Below, one piece after another: positions 16,456 through 27,979 of a stretch of DNA of 64,000 nt. Below the pieces are notes generated by a model. That model made no database searches. It saw only the letters and a program-made list of their open reading frames with translations, and had not been told where the DNA came from. Where the stretch lies: positions 248,001 through 312,000 of the forward strand of contig NZ_ML701735.1 in the NCBI RefSeq assembly GCF_008087345.1. Direction: 5' to 3'. The position numbers and the translations under genes were made by a program. How positions within the stretch are numbered: the stretch's first letter is position 1; every line of letters starts with the position of its first letter. Origin of the DNA: Nocardioides caldifontis (lineage in GTDB: Bacteria > Actinomycetota > Actinomycetes > Propionibacteriales > Nocardioidaceae).

Positions 16456-17577
16456 GTGAACAGGAAGACGAGGGCCGTCGCCGGCGGACTTGCCACCCTG
16501 CTGGCCACCGCCGCACTGGCTGCGTGCGGGGACGCTCCCGAGGAGGACAACGACAGCGGGAACGGGAGCGGCAGCGGTGACTCGGCCAGCGACTTCATCC
16601 CCTGCATCGTGTCCGACGCCGGTGGCTTCGACGACAAGTCCTTCAACCAGCTGAGCTACGAGGGCGTCACGCAGGCGGCCGAGGAGCTGGGCGTCGAGGC
16701 GATCGAGGTCGAGTCCAACAGCGAGAACGACTACGGCCCGAACCTCGAGAGCCTCGTCTCCCAGGGCTGCCAGGCCATCGTGACCGTCGGCTTCGCGCTC
16801 GCCTCGGCGACCAAGGAGTCCGCGGCCGCGAACCCGGACCTCGAGTACATCCTGATCGACGACGCGGCCGACGGCGGCGAGGACGGCGAGACCTTCGACG
16901 GCCAGCCCGACCAGCCGAACATCAAGCCGATCCTCTACAACACCGCGGAGGCGGCGTTCCTCGCCGGCTACCTGGCGGCCGACTACTCCAAGACCGGCGT
17001 CGTCGGCACCTACGGCGGCCAGCCGTTCCCGACCGTGACGATCTTCATGGACGGCTTCAAGCAGGGCGTCGACTACTACAACCAGGAGAAGGGCAAGAAC
17101 GTCAAGGTCATCGGCTGGGACGGCAAGGACGGCGCCTTCACCGGCGGCTTCGAGGCCAACAACGTCGCCACGCAGACCGCGCAGCGGCTGATCGACCAGG
17201 ACGCCGACGTGCTCCTGCCGGTCGGCGGCCCGATCTACCAGGGCGCGCTGACCGCCATCGAGGACGCCGGTCGGGAGATCGCGCTGATCGGTGTGGACGC
17301 GGACTTCTACGAGACCGACCCGAACACCCAGGACGTCGTGCTCACCTCGATCCTGAAGAACATGAAGGTCTCGACCTACGAGGCCGTCAAGCAGGCGGGC
17401 GAGGGCGACCTCGACTTCACGCCGTACGTCGGCACCCTCGAGAACGACGGTGTGGGCCTGGCACCGTTCCACAACTTCGAGGGCAAGGTGTCCGACACCG
17501 TCGCCGACGAGCTGGAGCAGATCAAGGCCGGGATCATCGACGGTTCCATCGAGGTGACCTCCTACCTGGAGCAGTGA
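16456..17577 (+). CDS. BMP-family ABC transporter substrate-binding lipoprotein
   Basis: A lipoprotein of 373 residues. GTG 16456 is the likely start because GGAGG lies five bases upstream; an ATG at 16444 overlaps that site. The signal ends in lipobox LAAC with Cys24, then a Gly/Ser/Asn linker. The mature part begins 'CIVSDAGGFDDKSFNQLSYEG', the classic opening of BMP/PnrA-type nucleoside-binding proteins, with the repeated Rossmann halves through 'LIGVDADFYETDP'. It should capture purine or pyrimidine nucleosides outside the membrane. A 15-bp hairpin separates it from the ATPase gene, which may keep the binding protein in excess. Confidence 0.92.
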   Translation: MNRKTRAVAGGLATLLATAALAACGDAPEEDNDSGNGSGSGDSASDFIPCIVSDAGGFDDKSFNQLSYEGVTQAAEELGVEAIEVESNSENDYGPNLESLVSQGCQAIVTVGFALASATKESAAANPDLEYILIDDAADGGEDGETFDGQPDQPNIKPILYNTAEAAFLAGYLAADYSKTGVVGTYGGQPFPTVTIFMDGFKQGVDYYNQEKGKNVKVIGWDGKDGAFTGGFEANNVATQTAQRLIDQDADVLLPVGGPIYQGALTAIEDAGREIALIGVDADFYETDPNTQDVVLTSILKNMKVSTYEAVKQAGEGDLDFTPYVGTLENDGVGLAPFHNFEGKVSDTVADELEQIKAGIIDGSIEVTSYLEQ

Positions 17578-17608
17578 GGACTCGCCACCGCGAGATACCT
17601 TCAGCCAC

Positions 17609-17643
17609 GATCGGGGGAGGCCCTTCCGGGGCCTCCCCCGATC
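17609..17643 (+). terminator. Strong intercistronic hairpin (attenuator or mRNA stabiliser)
   Basis: A perfect 15-bp stem, GATCGGGGGAGGCCC, with loop TTCCG and the exact complement lies 32 nt after the lipoprotein stop and 38 nt before the ATPase start. There is no U tract. Within an ABC importer operon such stems often raise the amount of the binding protein relative to the membrane components. Confidence 0.7.
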
Positions 17644-17680
17644 CACGCCGAGCGGAACGAGGAACCATGGAGCCCGCCCC

Positions 17681-19191
<1,511 letters not shown>

Positions 19192-19195
<4 letters not shown>

Positions 19196-20427
19196 CCGGC
19201 GCACCTCCCGAGATCCCCGGCGAGACGTCGGAGGCGAAGTCGGGGACCACCGCCCCGGGCGATCCGCCGTCGTGGCGGCTGACCCTGCGCGAGATCGTGG
19301 CCGGCAACGTGCTGACCGCGGTCCTGGCGCTGGTGCTGGCCGTGATCGTCGGGTCGCTCCTCGTCGCGGTGACCGACGACGAGGTGCGGGAGGCGTCGAA
19401 GTACTTCTTCTCGCGCCCCGGCGACACCGTCGACGCCGCGTTCGACGCGATCTGGGGCGCCTACACCGCGCTGTTCCAGGGGTCGGTCTACAACAACCGC
19501 GTCGACGACCCGGCGACGGCGATCCGGCCGCTCACCGAGACCCTGAAGTTCGCGGGCCCGCTGATCCTCGCCGGGCTCGGCGTGGGGCTCGCGTTCCGGG
19601 CCGGGCTCTTCAACATCGGCGGCCGTGGCCAGATGCTCCTCGGTGGCGCGGCTGCCGGGTGGATCGGCGTCAAGGCCGACCTGCCCGCCGGGATCCACCT
19701 CGTCGTGGCCCTGCTCGTGGCGATGCTCTTCGGCGGCCTGTGGGGCGCGCTGGCCGGCTTTCTCAAGGCCCGCACCGGCGCCCACGAGGTGATCGTCACG
19801 ATCATGCTCAACTACGTCGGGTTCTATCTGGTCTTCTACGCCCTGTCGCAGGAGAGCATCCTCCAGGCGCCGAACTCAGCGAACCCCAAGTCGCTGCCGA
19901 TCCAGGACTCCGCGACGCTCCCCCGGCTCCTCGGCGACCGGTACACCCTCCACCTGGGCTTCCTGCTCGCGCTGGTCGCGGTCGCGGTCGTCTGGTGGAT
20001 CCTCAACCGGTCCGCGTTCGGCTTCCGGATCCGGGCGGCCGGCGAGAACCCCGAGGCGGCCCGCACGGCCGGCATCGACGTGGGCCGCACGTACACCGTC
20101 GTCATGCTGGTCGCCGGTGCGCTCGTCGGGCTCGCCGGCGCCAACCAGGTGCTCGGCACCGTGACCAGCGGCGTCACGGTCGACCTCGACGCCGGCATCG
20201 GCTTCGACGCGATCACCGTGGCGCTCCTCGGCCGCTCCCGGCCGCTGGGGATCCTCGCCGCGGGGCTGCTCTTCGGCGCCTTCAAGGCCGGCGGCTTCGC
20301 GATGCAGGCCTCCCAGGGGATCCCGATCGACCTGGTGCTCGTCGTGCAGTCGCTGATCGTGCTCTTCATCGCCGCGCCGCCGCTGGTCCGCGCGGTGTTC
20401 CGGCTCCCCGCGAAGGAGGCCGCATGA
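19192..20427 (+). CDS. BMP-type importer permease, subunit 1
   Basis: A permease of 411 residues, GTG start, coupled to the ATPase by a GTGA overlap. After a 35-residue cytoplasmic tail come about eight to ten membrane helices. The family features are 'AFRAGLFNIGGRGQMLLGG' and 'FGFRIRAAGENPEAARTAGIDV', the cytoplasmic loop that contacts the ATPase (EAA-like). The gene pairs with the second permease to form the heterodimeric channel, as in RnsC/RnsD or NupP/NupQ systems. Substrates are probably ribonucleosides and deoxyribonucleosides, inferred from the divergent salvage genes. Confidence 0.92.
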
Positions 20428-21710
20428 CCATCTCGGCCGCGCCGACGACCACCCCCGCGGAGGAGGCGCCGACCGTCGTCACCGTGGTGAGCCGCAAGGC
20501 CCCCGTGGTGCTCTCGATCTTCACCGTCGGGCTCGCGCTCGTCCTGCTGCTCGGCAGCCACGACGGCGACACGACGTTCCGGCTGTCGACCCGCGACGAC
20601 CTCTTCCAGCTCCCGGCGGTCACGGTGCCGGCGATGGTGACCGCGTGGCTCCTCGTGGTGGTCATGGCGGCGATCGCCGGCTGGTCCTGGGCGCTCACCC
20701 TGCGGGAACGGCCGACGCCGCTGTGGCTGGTCGCGCTCTTCACGGTGGCCGCGCTCGTGTCGTTCCTCGCCTGGGCCGCCGCGGGCGGCACCATTCCCGT
20801 CGTCGGGCTCCTCGGCGGCGCCATCGCGCTGGCGGTGCCGCTCGTCTTCGGCGCGATGTCGGGCGTGATCGGCGAGCGGGCCGGTGTCGTGAACATCGCC
20901 ATCGACGGCCAGCTGCTCGCCGGCGCCTTCGCGGCCGCGCTGGTCGGCTCGATGATCGGCTCCACCTGGGCCGGCCTCGCCGGCGCCGCGTTCGCCGGGC
21001 TGCTCGTCGCCGTCCTGCTCGGCGTCTTCGCGATCTCCTACCACGTCGACCAGGTGATCGTCGGCGTCGTGCTCAACGTGCTGGTGATCGGGCTGACCAG
21101 CTTCCTGTTCAGCCAGGTGCTCGCGCCGAACGCTGCCGAGCTGAACTCCCCGCCGCGGTTCAAGGCGATCGAGATCCCGCTGCTCGGCGAGATCCCGGTG
21201 ATCGGGCCCGTGCTGTTCCAGCAGACCGCCGTGGTCTACCTGATGTACGTCGCGGTCGCGGTGATCGCCTGGGCGCTCTACCGCTCCCGCTGGGGGCTGC
21301 GGCTCCGCGCGGTCGGGGAGCACCCGAAGGCCGCCGACACCGTCGGCATCAAGGTGAACCGCACCCGCTACCGCGCGGTCCTGCTCGCCGGCGCGATCGC
21401 CGGGCTCGGTGGTGCGTTCTACACGCTGGTGTCGGTGCCGCAGTTCAACCGCGAGATGACCGGCGGCGCGGGCTACATCGCGCTGGCGGCGGTCATCTTC
21501 GGCAAGTGGGACCCGATCCGCGCGACGCTCGCGGCGCTGCTCTTCGGCTTCGCCTCGACGCTGCAGGGCGTGCTGTCGGTGATCGGATCGCCGGTGCCCA
21601 GCCAGTTCATGCTGATGCTGCCCTACGTCGTCACGGTCTTCGCGGTGGCGGGGCTGGTCGGCCGCTCGCGGCCGCCGGCCGCGGACGGCGTCCCCTACGT
21701 CAAGGGGTGA
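20424..21710 (+). CDS. BMP-type importer permease, subunit 2
   Basis: A permease of 428 residues starting at ATG 20424 (ATGA overlap with subunit 1). It has a longer N-terminal part than usual, with about three extra membrane helices before the conserved core 'MSGVIGERAGVVNIAIDGQLL'. The core ends with 'GLRLRAVGEHPKAADTVGIKV', the ATPase-coupling loop. It is the last gene of the importer operon, ending three bases before the convergent amidohydrolase gene, with no visible terminator between them. Confidence 0.92.
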   Translation: MTISAAPTTTPAEEAPTVVTVVSRKAPVVLSIFTVGLALVLLLGSHDGDTTFRLSTRDDLFQLPAVTVPAMVTAWLLVVVMAAIAGWSWALTLRERPTPLWLVALFTVAALVSFLAWAAAGGTIPVVGLLGGAIALAVPLVFGAMSGVIGERAGVVNIAIDGQLLAGAFAAALVGSMIGSTWAGLAGAAFAGLLVAVLLGVFAISYHVDQVIVGVVLNVLVIGLTSFLFSQVLAPNAAELNSPPRFKAIEIPLLGEIPVIGPVLFQQTAVVYLMYVAVAVIAWALYRSRWGLRLRAVGEHPKAADTVGIKVNRTRYRAVLLAGAIAGLGGAFYTLVSVPQFNREMTGGAGYIALAAVIFGKWDPIRATLAALLFGFASTLQGVLSVIGSPVPSQFMLMLPYVVTVFAVAGLVGRSRPPAADGVPYVKG

Positions 21711-21713
21711 CCG

Positions 21714-22907
21714 TCAGGCGTTGAGCGCGAGCCGGGCGCTCTGGGCGAGCACCTTCGCCCCGATCGCCACGGCCCGGTCGTCGACGCGCAGGTCGCCCTG
21801 GTGCAGGTCGAACGTCGGGCCGCCCGGCGTCCGGGTGCCGAGGCGACCCATGGCGCCGCGGACCGTCTCGAGGTACCACCCGAAGTCCTCGCCGCCGAGG
21901 CTCTGCGTGGTGGTGACGATCCCGTCCTCGCCCAGCACCGTCTCGACCGCGTCGGCGAGGACGGCGGTGGAGCGGGGCTCGTTCACGACCGGGGGGACGC
22001 CGCGCACGTAGTGCACGTCCGCGTCCACGCCGTACGGCGCGAGGAGCTGGTCGACCGTCTCGCGGACCAGCGACTCGGCGTCGGCCCAGGCGACCTGGTC
22101 GAGCATCCGGACGGTCCCGGCGGCCTCGCCGGAGGCGGGGATGACGTTGACGGCGGAGCCGGCGCGGACCACGCCCCACACGACGCTCGCCCCGGCCCGC
22201 GGGTCGAGCCGCCGGCTGAGCGCGGCCGGGAGCTGGGTGATCAGCACCCCGAGGGCATAGGTGAGGTCCTGGGTGAGGTGCGGCCGCGAGGTGTGGCCGC
22301 CGCGGCCGGTGAGCCGGACCTTGACGTGGTCGGCGGCGCCGGTGATCGGGCCGACCCGGAGCCCGACGTGGCCGACGTCGAGCGAGGGGTCGCAGTGCAG
22401 CCCGAACGCGTGGGTGACCCCTTCGAGCCCGCCGGCGGCGATCACCTCGAGGGCGCCCCCGGGCATCACCTCCTCGGCCGGCTGGAAGAGCAGCCGCACG
22501 CCGCCGGGGAGCGGGTGCTCGACGTGCAGCCGCTGCAGGGCGAGCCCCGCGCCGAGCAGGCAGGCGGCGTGGACGTCGTGGCCGCAGGCGTGCGCGACCC
22601 CGTCGACCGTGCTCCGCCAGGGGTCGGTGGTCTGGTCCTCGACCGGGAGCGCGTCCAGGTCGGCGCGGAGCGCGACGACCGGCCCCTCCGTCGAGCCGAG
22701 GTCGGCGATCAGCCCCGACTTCGTGAGCCGCTCGACCTTGATCCCTTCCGCGGTGAGCCGGTCGGCGATCAGCTCGGTCGTGCGCGACTCGTTCCAGGCC
22801 AGCTCCGGGTGGCAGTGCAGGTCGCGGCGGAGGTCGACGATCTCGGCCTCGAGCGCGTCGATCGTGGCGGCGAGGGCCCGGGCGTGGGTGCTGGGAGGGA
22901 CGGTCAT
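21714..22907 (-). CDS. M20-family amidohydrolase (N-acyl-amino-acid or hippurate hydrolase type)
   Basis: A metallo-hydrolase of 397 residues. Metal ligands are seen in 'HACGHDVHAAC', 'LLFQPAEEVMPGG' and 'FGLHCDP', and the dimerisation domain starts near 'VRLTGRGGHTSRP'. This pattern is the HipO/AbgB/IAA-amino-acid-hydrolase branch, which removes acyl groups from amino acids. ATG 22907 follows GGGGAGG and overlaps the meaB stop (ATGA), so the gene is the last member of the mutA-mutB-meaB operon. The link to propionyl-CoA metabolism is unexplained; it may release branched-chain or acyl-amino acids feeding that pathway. Confidence 0.88.
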   Translation of the reverse strand: MTVPPSTHARALAATIDALEAEIVDLRRDLHCHPELAWNESRTTELIADRLTAEGIKVERLTKSGLIADLGSTEGPVVALRADLDALPVEDQTTDPWRSTVDGVAHACGHDVHAACLLGAGLALQRLHVEHPLPGGVRLLFQPAEEVMPGGALEVIAAGGLEGVTHAFGLHCDPSLDVGHVGLRVGPITGAADHVKVRLTGRGGHTSRPHLTQDLTYALGVLITQLPAALSRRLDPRAGASVVWGVVRAGSAVNVIPASGEAAGTVRMLDQVAWADAESLVRETVDQLLAPYGVDADVHYVRGVPPVVNEPRSTAVLADAVETVLGEDGIVTTTQSLGGEDFGWYLETVRGAMGRLGTRTPGGPTFDLHQGDLRVDDRAVAIGAKVLAQSARLALNA

Positions 22908-23956
22908 GACCTCCCCACGGTATCGGGTGCCGCAGACCCGCCGGCGAGCTCGGAGTCGAAGGCGGCGATGATCCGGTCCGCCGCGGTCGTGGCCTGCATC
23001 CGCCCGGAGAGCAGCTCCTCGCGCAGCTCGTCCCGGACCGCGGCCACCGAGCGCGAGCTCCGGAGCCGCTGCTCGAGCTCGTCGCGGACCAGGGCCCAGG
23101 TGAACTCCAGCTGCTGGGCGGCCCGCTTCCGCGCCAGCCCCTCCTCCCCCAGCGACTCGCGGTGGGCGAGCACCTGCTCCCAGACCTCGGGCACGCCCTG
23201 CCCGGAGAGCCCGGAGCAGGTGAGCACCGGCGGGACCCACCCGGGCTTGCTCCCCTGCGAGCGGTGGACGAAGCGCAGCGCGCCGGCCAGCTCCTTCGCG
23301 GCCGCCCGGGTCTCGACCTCGCGGTCGTCGGCCTTGTTCACCGCGATGACGTCGGCGATCTCGAGGATCCCCTTCTTGATCCCCTGCAGCTGGTCGCCGG
23401 TGCGGGCCAGGGTGAGGAACAGGAAGGTGTCGACCATGCCGGCGACGGTCACCTCGGACTGGCCGACGCCGACGGTCTCGACCAGCACGACGTCGTACCC
23501 GGCGGCCTCGAGCACGACCATCGCCTGGGAGGTCGCCTTGGCGACCCCGCCGAGAGTGCCGGCCGACGGGGAGGGACGGATGAACGCGTGGGGGTCGGCG
23601 GCGAGCCGGGCCATCCGGGTCTTGTCGCCGAGCACGGAGCCGCCGGTGCGCACCGACGACGGGTCGACGGCCAGCACGCCGACCTTGAGCCCGTCGCCGG
23701 TCAGCTGGGTGCCGAGGGTCTCGATGAACGTCGACTTCCCCACCCCGGGCACGCCGGAGATCCCGACCCGCGGCACCATGCGGTCGCCCGAGGAGTGGCC
23801 CGGCGCGCGTTCGCTGAGCGTCGCGACGAGCCGCCGGGCAGCGGCACGGTGGTCGGGCCGCGAGGACTCGACGAGCGTGATCGCCCGGGCGACCGCCGCG
23901 CGCCGGCCGGCGCGGACCTCGTCGACGAGCCCGTCGACGTCGACCTCCCTGGCCAT
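22904..23956 (-). CDS. meaB: Methylmalonyl-CoA mutase-associated GTPase (G-protein chaperone)
   Basis: This 350-residue P-loop GTPase protects and reloads B12-dependent methylmalonyl-CoA mutase. Motifs are 'GVPGVGKSTFIETLG' (Walker A), 'AVDPSSVRTGGSVLGDKTRM', 'VETVGVGQSE' and 'VNKAD' (guanine specificity). ATG 23956 shares a base with the mutB stop (TGATG), so the two are translationally coupled and expressed in a fixed ratio. The length and the extended C-terminal dimerisation helices match MeaB/ArgK proteins. Confidence 0.95.
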   Translation of the reverse strand: MAREVDVDGLVDEVRAGRRAAVARAITLVESSRPDHRAAARRLVATLSERAPGHSSGDRMVPRVGISGVPGVGKSTFIETLGTQLTGDGLKVGVLAVDPSSVRTGGSVLGDKTRMARLAADPHAFIRPSPSAGTLGGVAKATSQAMVVLEAAGYDVVLVETVGVGQSEVTVAGMVDTFLFLTLARTGDQLQGIKKGILEIADVIAVNKADDREVETRAAAKELAGALRFVHRSQGSKPGWVPPVLTCSGLSGQGVPEVWEQVLAHRESLGEEGLARKRAAQQLEFTWALVRDELEQRLRSSRSVAAVRDELREELLSGRMQATTAADRIIAAFDSELAGGSAAPDTVGRS

Positions 23957-26121
23957 CAGTGGCCGAGGCTCGCCGACAACTTCTCCAGCAGGGTCAGCGC
24001 GGACTCCGCGATCACCGTCCCCGGCGGGAAGACCGCGGCGGCCCCCATGTCGAGGAGCGCCGGGACGTCGTCGGGCGGGATCACGCCGCCCACGACCACC
24101 ATGACGTCCTCGCGCCCGAGGTCGGCGAGCGCCTTGCGCAGCGCCGGGACGAGCGTGAGGTGGCCCGCGGCGAGCGAGTTGACACCGACGATGTGCACGT
24201 CCGCGTCGACCGCCTGCTGCGCGACCTCCTCGGGGGTGGAGAACAGCGGGCCCACGTCGACGTCGAAGCCGAGGTCGGCGAAGGCGCTGACGATCACCTT
24301 CTGGCCGCGGTCGTGGCCGTCCTGCCCCATCTTGGCGACGAGGATGCGGGGGCGGCGCCCCTCGTCCTCCTCGAACTTCGCGGTGGCGTCGAGCACCCGC
24401 TGGACGGTCTCGTTGTCGCTGCCGGCCTCGGAGCGGTACACACCGGAGATCGTACGGATCACCGCCTGGTGGCGGCCCCAGACCTTCTCCAGCGCCTCGG
24501 AGATCTCCCCGACCGTCGCCTTCGCGCGGGCGGCGTCGACGGACAGCTTCAGCAGGTTGGACTCCATGGAGCCGTCCGACCCGCCCCTCTCGGCGGCCTC
24601 GGTGAGCGCCGCCAGTGCGCGTCGTACGGCGTCGGGGTCGCGCTCCGCGCGGAGCCGCTCGAGCTTCGCGACCTGGGAGGCGAGCACCGCGGCGTTGTCG
24701 ACCTTGAGCACGTCGAGCTCGTCGACCTCGGCGGGCCGGTAGGTGTTGACGCCGACGACCGCCTGGAGCCCGGAGTCGATCCGCGCCTGGGTGCGGGCGG
24801 CCGCCTCCTCGATGCGCATCTTCGGGATCCCGGCCTCGATCGCCTTCGCCATCCCGCCGGCCTGCTCGGCCTCCTGGATGTGTGCCCAGGCCCGCTCGGC
24901 GAGGTCCTGGGTGAGCCGCTCGACGTAGTAGGAGCCGGCCCAGGGGTCGATGATCCCGGTGGTGCCGGACTCCTGCTGGAGCAGCAGCTGGGTGTTGCGG
25001 GCGATGCGCGCCGAGAAGTCGGTCGGCAGCGCGATCGCCTCGTCGAGCGCGTTGGTGTGCAGCGACTGGGTGTGGCCCTGGGTCGCGGCCATCGCCTCGA
25101 TGCAGGTGCGTTGGACGTTGTTGAAGACGTCCTGCGCGGTCAAGGACCAGCCGCTGGTCTGCGAGTGGGTGCGCAGCGACAGCGACTTGGGGTTCTTCGG
25201 GTCGAAGTCGCTCACCAGCCGCGCCCACAGGGCCCGGGCCGCGCGCATCTTCGCGACCTCCATGAAGAAGTTCATCCCGATGGCCCAGAAGAAGCTGAGC
25301 CGCGGTGCGAAGCGGTCGATGTCGAGCCCGGCGGCGAGGCCGGCGCGGACGTACTCGACGCCGTCGGCCAGCGTGTACGCGAGCTCGAGGTCGGCGGTCG
25401 CCCCGGCCTCCTGCATGTGGTAGCCGGAGATCGAGATCGAGTTGAACCGCGGCATCTTCTCGGCGGTGTAGGCGAAGATGTCGCTGATCACCCGCATGCT
25501 CGGCAGCGGCGGGTAGATGTAGGTGTTGCGGACCATGAACTCCTTGAGGATGTCGTTCTGGATGGTCCCCGCGAGCTGCTCCGGCTTCACCCCCTGCTCC
25601 TCGGCCGCGACGATGTAGAGCGCCATGACCGGCAGCACCGCGCCGTTCATCGTCATCGACACCGACATCTGGTCCAGCGGGATGCCGTCGAAGAGGGTCC
25701 GCGCGTCGTAGATCGAGTCGATCGCCACGCCCGCCATGCCGACGTCGCCGCGCACCCGCGGGTGGTCGGAGTCGTAGCCCCGGTGGGTCGCGAGGTCGAA
25801 GGCGACCGACAGCCCCTTCTGGCCCGCCTTGAGGTTGCGGCGGTAGAAGGCGTTGGACTCCTCGGCGGTGGAGAACCCGGCGTACTGGCGGATCGTCCAC
25901 GGCTGGGTGGTGTACATCGTCGGGTAGGGGCCGCGCAGGAACGGGCTCAGCCCCGGGTAGGTGTCGAGGGCGTCGAGCCCCTCGAGGTCGGCCGCGGTGT
26001 AGAGCGGCTTGACGTCGATCCCCTCGGGCGACTGCCAGGGCACGCCGGGCTCGGGCGCGGCGGCCGTGGTGGGGGCCTCCCCGTCCAGGGTCAGGTCGGC
26101 GAACGACTCCGGGATGCTCAC
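23956..26121 (-). CDS. mutB: Methylmalonyl-CoA mutase, large (catalytic) subunit
   Basis: This 721-residue subunit interconverts (R)-methylmalonyl-CoA and succinyl-CoA with adenosylcobalamin. The N-terminal TIM barrel shows '[20 protein letters not shown]', '[12 protein letters not shown]' and '[14 protein letters not shown]'. The C-terminal cobalamin domain has [12 protein letters not shown], the DxHxxG motif that gives the lower axial histidine, near residue 600. GTG 26121 overlaps the mutA stop. This enzyme carries propionyl-CoA carbon into the TCA cycle, where sucCD and sdhAB also lie in this window. Confidence 0.97.
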   Translation of the reverse strand: MSIPESFADLTLDGEAPTTAAAPEPGVPWQSPEGIDVKPLYTAADLEGLDALDTYPGLSPFLRGPYPTMYTTQPWTIRQYAGFSTAEESNAFYRRNLKAGQKGLSVAFDLATHRGYDSDHPRVRGDVGMAGVAIDSIYDARTLFDGIPLDQMSVSMTMNGAVLPVMALYIVAAEEQGVKPEQLAGTIQNDILKEFMVRNTYIYPPLPSMRVISDIFAYTAEKMPRFNSISISGYHMQEAGATADLELAYTLADGVEYVRAGLAAGLDIDRFAPRLSFFWAIGMNFFMEVAKMRAARALWARLVSDFDPKNPKSLSLRTHSQTSGWSLTAQDVFNNVQRTCIEAMAATQGHTQSLHTNALDEAIALPTDFSARIARNTQLLLQQESGTTGIIDPWAGSYYVERLTQDLAERAWAHIQEAEQAGGMAKAIEAGIPKMRIEEAAARTQARIDSGLQAVVGVNTYRPAEVDELDVLKVDNAAVLASQVAKLERLRAERDPDAVRRALAALTEAAERGGSDGSMESNLLKLSVDAARAKATVGEISEALEKVWGRHQAVIRTISGVYRSEAGSDNETVQRVLDATAKFEEDEGRRPRILVAKMGQDGHDRGQKVIVSAFADLGFDVDVGPLFSTPEEVAQQAVDADVHIVGVNSLAAGHLTLVPALRKALADLGREDVMVVVGGVIPPDDVPALLDMGAAAVFPPGTVIAESALTLLEKLSASLGH

Positions 26122-27968
26122 TTCGCGAGCTCCTTCCGCACCCGGCCCAGGAAGGCGAGCGCATCGACACCCATCGCGCAGCTGTCGTCGACCTTGCCGA
26201 CGGGCACGGTCCTGTCCCCCGGCTTGCCCGCGAGGACGACGTACGACGCACCCGCCTCGCGCAGCTCGGCGGCGAGCTCGCTCCCCCACTCCGCGTAGGC
26301 CTGGTCCGTGCCGGCGAGGCAGACCACCGGGCTCATCGGCTCGCTCGACCGGTAGGCCGACACGACCTCCTCGACGCTGTTCGTCGCCCCGGCCTGGACG
26401 GTGTCCACACCGCCGGCGGCGAGCAGGTTGGCCGCGAAGCCGGCGCGGGCGGTGTGGTGGGCGACCGGGCCCATCGTGGCCAGGAAGACCGGCGTGGCGG
26501 CCGGCTCGTCGCGCAGCACCTCGTACGGCTCGGCGTAGCGCGTCACCACCGCGGCGCCCTCGGGGTGCGGGCGGCGCTCCGGGAGCGTCTCCTCGAGGTT
26601 CGGGAACTCGCTGACACCGGTGATCGGACGGCGCCGCTTGGCGATCTGGCGCTGCCGCGGCTCGACCGCCTGCGTGCGGATCCGGGTGAGCAGCCCGGTG
26701 TCGCTGCGGACCGACGCGTGCGCGCCGCCCTCGGCCTCGATGCGCTGGAACTGGTCCCAGCCGGCGCGCGCGAGGTCGTCGGTGAGCTTCTCGAGCGCGT
26801 AGGAGCCACCGCCGGGGTCGGTGACCCGGGCGACGTGCGACTCCGCGATCAGCAGCAGCGAGGTGTTGCGGGCGTTGCGCCGCGAGAAGCCGTCGGGCAG
26901 CCCGATCGCGTGGTCGAACGGGAGGACGGTGACCGCGCTCGCCCCGCCGACGCCGGCCGCGAAGGCGGCGACGGTGCCGCGGAGCATGTTCACCCAAGGG
27001 TCGTACTTGGTGTACATCGGCCGGCTGGTGACGGCGTGCTGGAGCTGGCCGGGAGCGTCGGGCGCGCCGGAGAGCTCGAGCACCCGGTGCCACGCGCGGC
27101 GGGCGGCGCGGAACTTGGCGATCGTCGTGAACTGCTCGTCGGTCGCGGCGTAGCGGAACTCGACCAGCGCCGCCGCGGTGGCGACGTCGAGCCCCGGGCC
27201 GGCGCGGTCGGTGAGCATCCGGAGGTACGCCGCACCGAGTGCGAGCGAGTAGCCGAGCTCCTGGGCGTCGGTCGCACCGGCGTCGTGGACCGCGGTCGCG
27301 TCGACCGTCAGCGCCAGCGTGCCGTGCTCGCGCGCGAGCTCGACCAGCCGGGTGACGACCTCCTGCGGGTCCCGTCCGATGTGTCCGCGGACCTCGGCGC
27401 CCACGGGGTCGCCGCCCAGCGAGGTGCCGGGCGCCGGCGTGACGTCACGGTCGGCCAGCACGGCGCAGAACGCCTCGGCGGCGGCCACGGGGTCGTCCGG
27501 GGAGTCGAGGACCACGGGCGCGAGGTCGACGTACACCTTCTCGAGGACCGTGGGCAGGTCGCCGGCCGCGACCCCGCCCCGGCCGACGGTGAGCCAGAGG
27601 CTGGTGACGCCGTTCTCCAGGTCGTCGAGGGCGGCCGCGGCCGCCTGCGCGGCGTCGGGGTCGGCCAGGTGCGCCCGGACGTCCCATCCCTGCTCGGTGC
27701 GCGAGACCGCGCTGCCGCGGGTGTACGGCGCGGCGCCCGGCAGTCCGGCGTCCGGGAGCCCGTCGAGGGACTCCACCGTGCCGAGCGGGGCGATCTCGAT
27801 GCCGTCGAGCGTGGTGCGGGTGAGCTTCTCCCAGACCAGGGAGTCGGGGTCCTCGGCCTTCATCCGGCCGGCCTTGCGGAGGACGTCGGCGGCCGCCTTC
27901 TCCCAGCGGGCCCGCTCACGACCGTGCTCGTGCTCCCGGCCGTCAGCCAGGAGGGACAGGTGCTCCAT
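26118..27968 (-). CDS. mutA: Methylmalonyl-CoA mutase, small subunit
   Basis: A 616-residue homologue of MutB without catalytic function. The barrel part is recognisable ('[20 protein letters not shown]', '[20 protein letters not shown]'). The C-terminal B12-like domain lacks the DxHxxG histidine: the corresponding stretch reads '[13 protein letters not shown]'. That loss is normal for MutA. ATG 27968 has only a weak ribosome-binding site. The gap to the preceding acylase gene on the same strand is 11 bp, so transcription may read through from the siderophore operon, although a separate mut promoter inside that gene cannot be excluded. Confidence 0.95.
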   Translation of the reverse strand: MEHLSLLADGREHEHGRERARWEKAAADVLRKAGRMKAEDPDSLVWEKLTRTTLDGIEIAPLGTVESLDGLPDAGLPGAAPYTRGSAVSRTEQGWDVRAHLADPDAAQAAAAALDDLENGVTSLWLTVGRGGVAAGDLPTVLEKVYVDLAPVVLDSPDDPVAAAEAFCAVLADRDVTPAPGTSLGGDPVGAEVRGHIGRDPQEVVTRLVELAREHGTLALTVDATAVHDAGATDAQELGYSLALGAAYLRMLTDRAGPGLDVATAAALVEFRYAATDEQFTTIAKFRAARRAWHRVLELSGAPDAPGQLQHAVTSRPMYTKYDPWVNMLRGTVAAFAAGVGGASAVTVLPFDHAIGLPDGFSRRNARNTSLLLIAESHVARVTDPGGGSYALEKLTDDLARAGWDQFQRIEAEGGAHASVRSDTGLLTRIRTQAVEPRQRQIAKRRRPITGVSEFPNLEETLPERRPHPEGAAVVTRYAEPYEVLRDEPAATPVFLATMGPVAHHTARAGFAANLLAAGGVDTVQAGATNSVEEVVSAYRSSEPMSPVVCLAGTDQAYAEWGSELAAELREAGASYVVLAGKPGDRTVPVGKVDDSCAMGVDALAFLGRVRKELAK

Positions 27969-27979
27969 GATCGTCCAGC

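Noticed and set aside
22908-23240. N-terminal extension of the amidohydrolase frame into meaB
   Set aside because: The extension is Gly/Arg-rich shadow sequence; the RBS and family start support ATG 22907.
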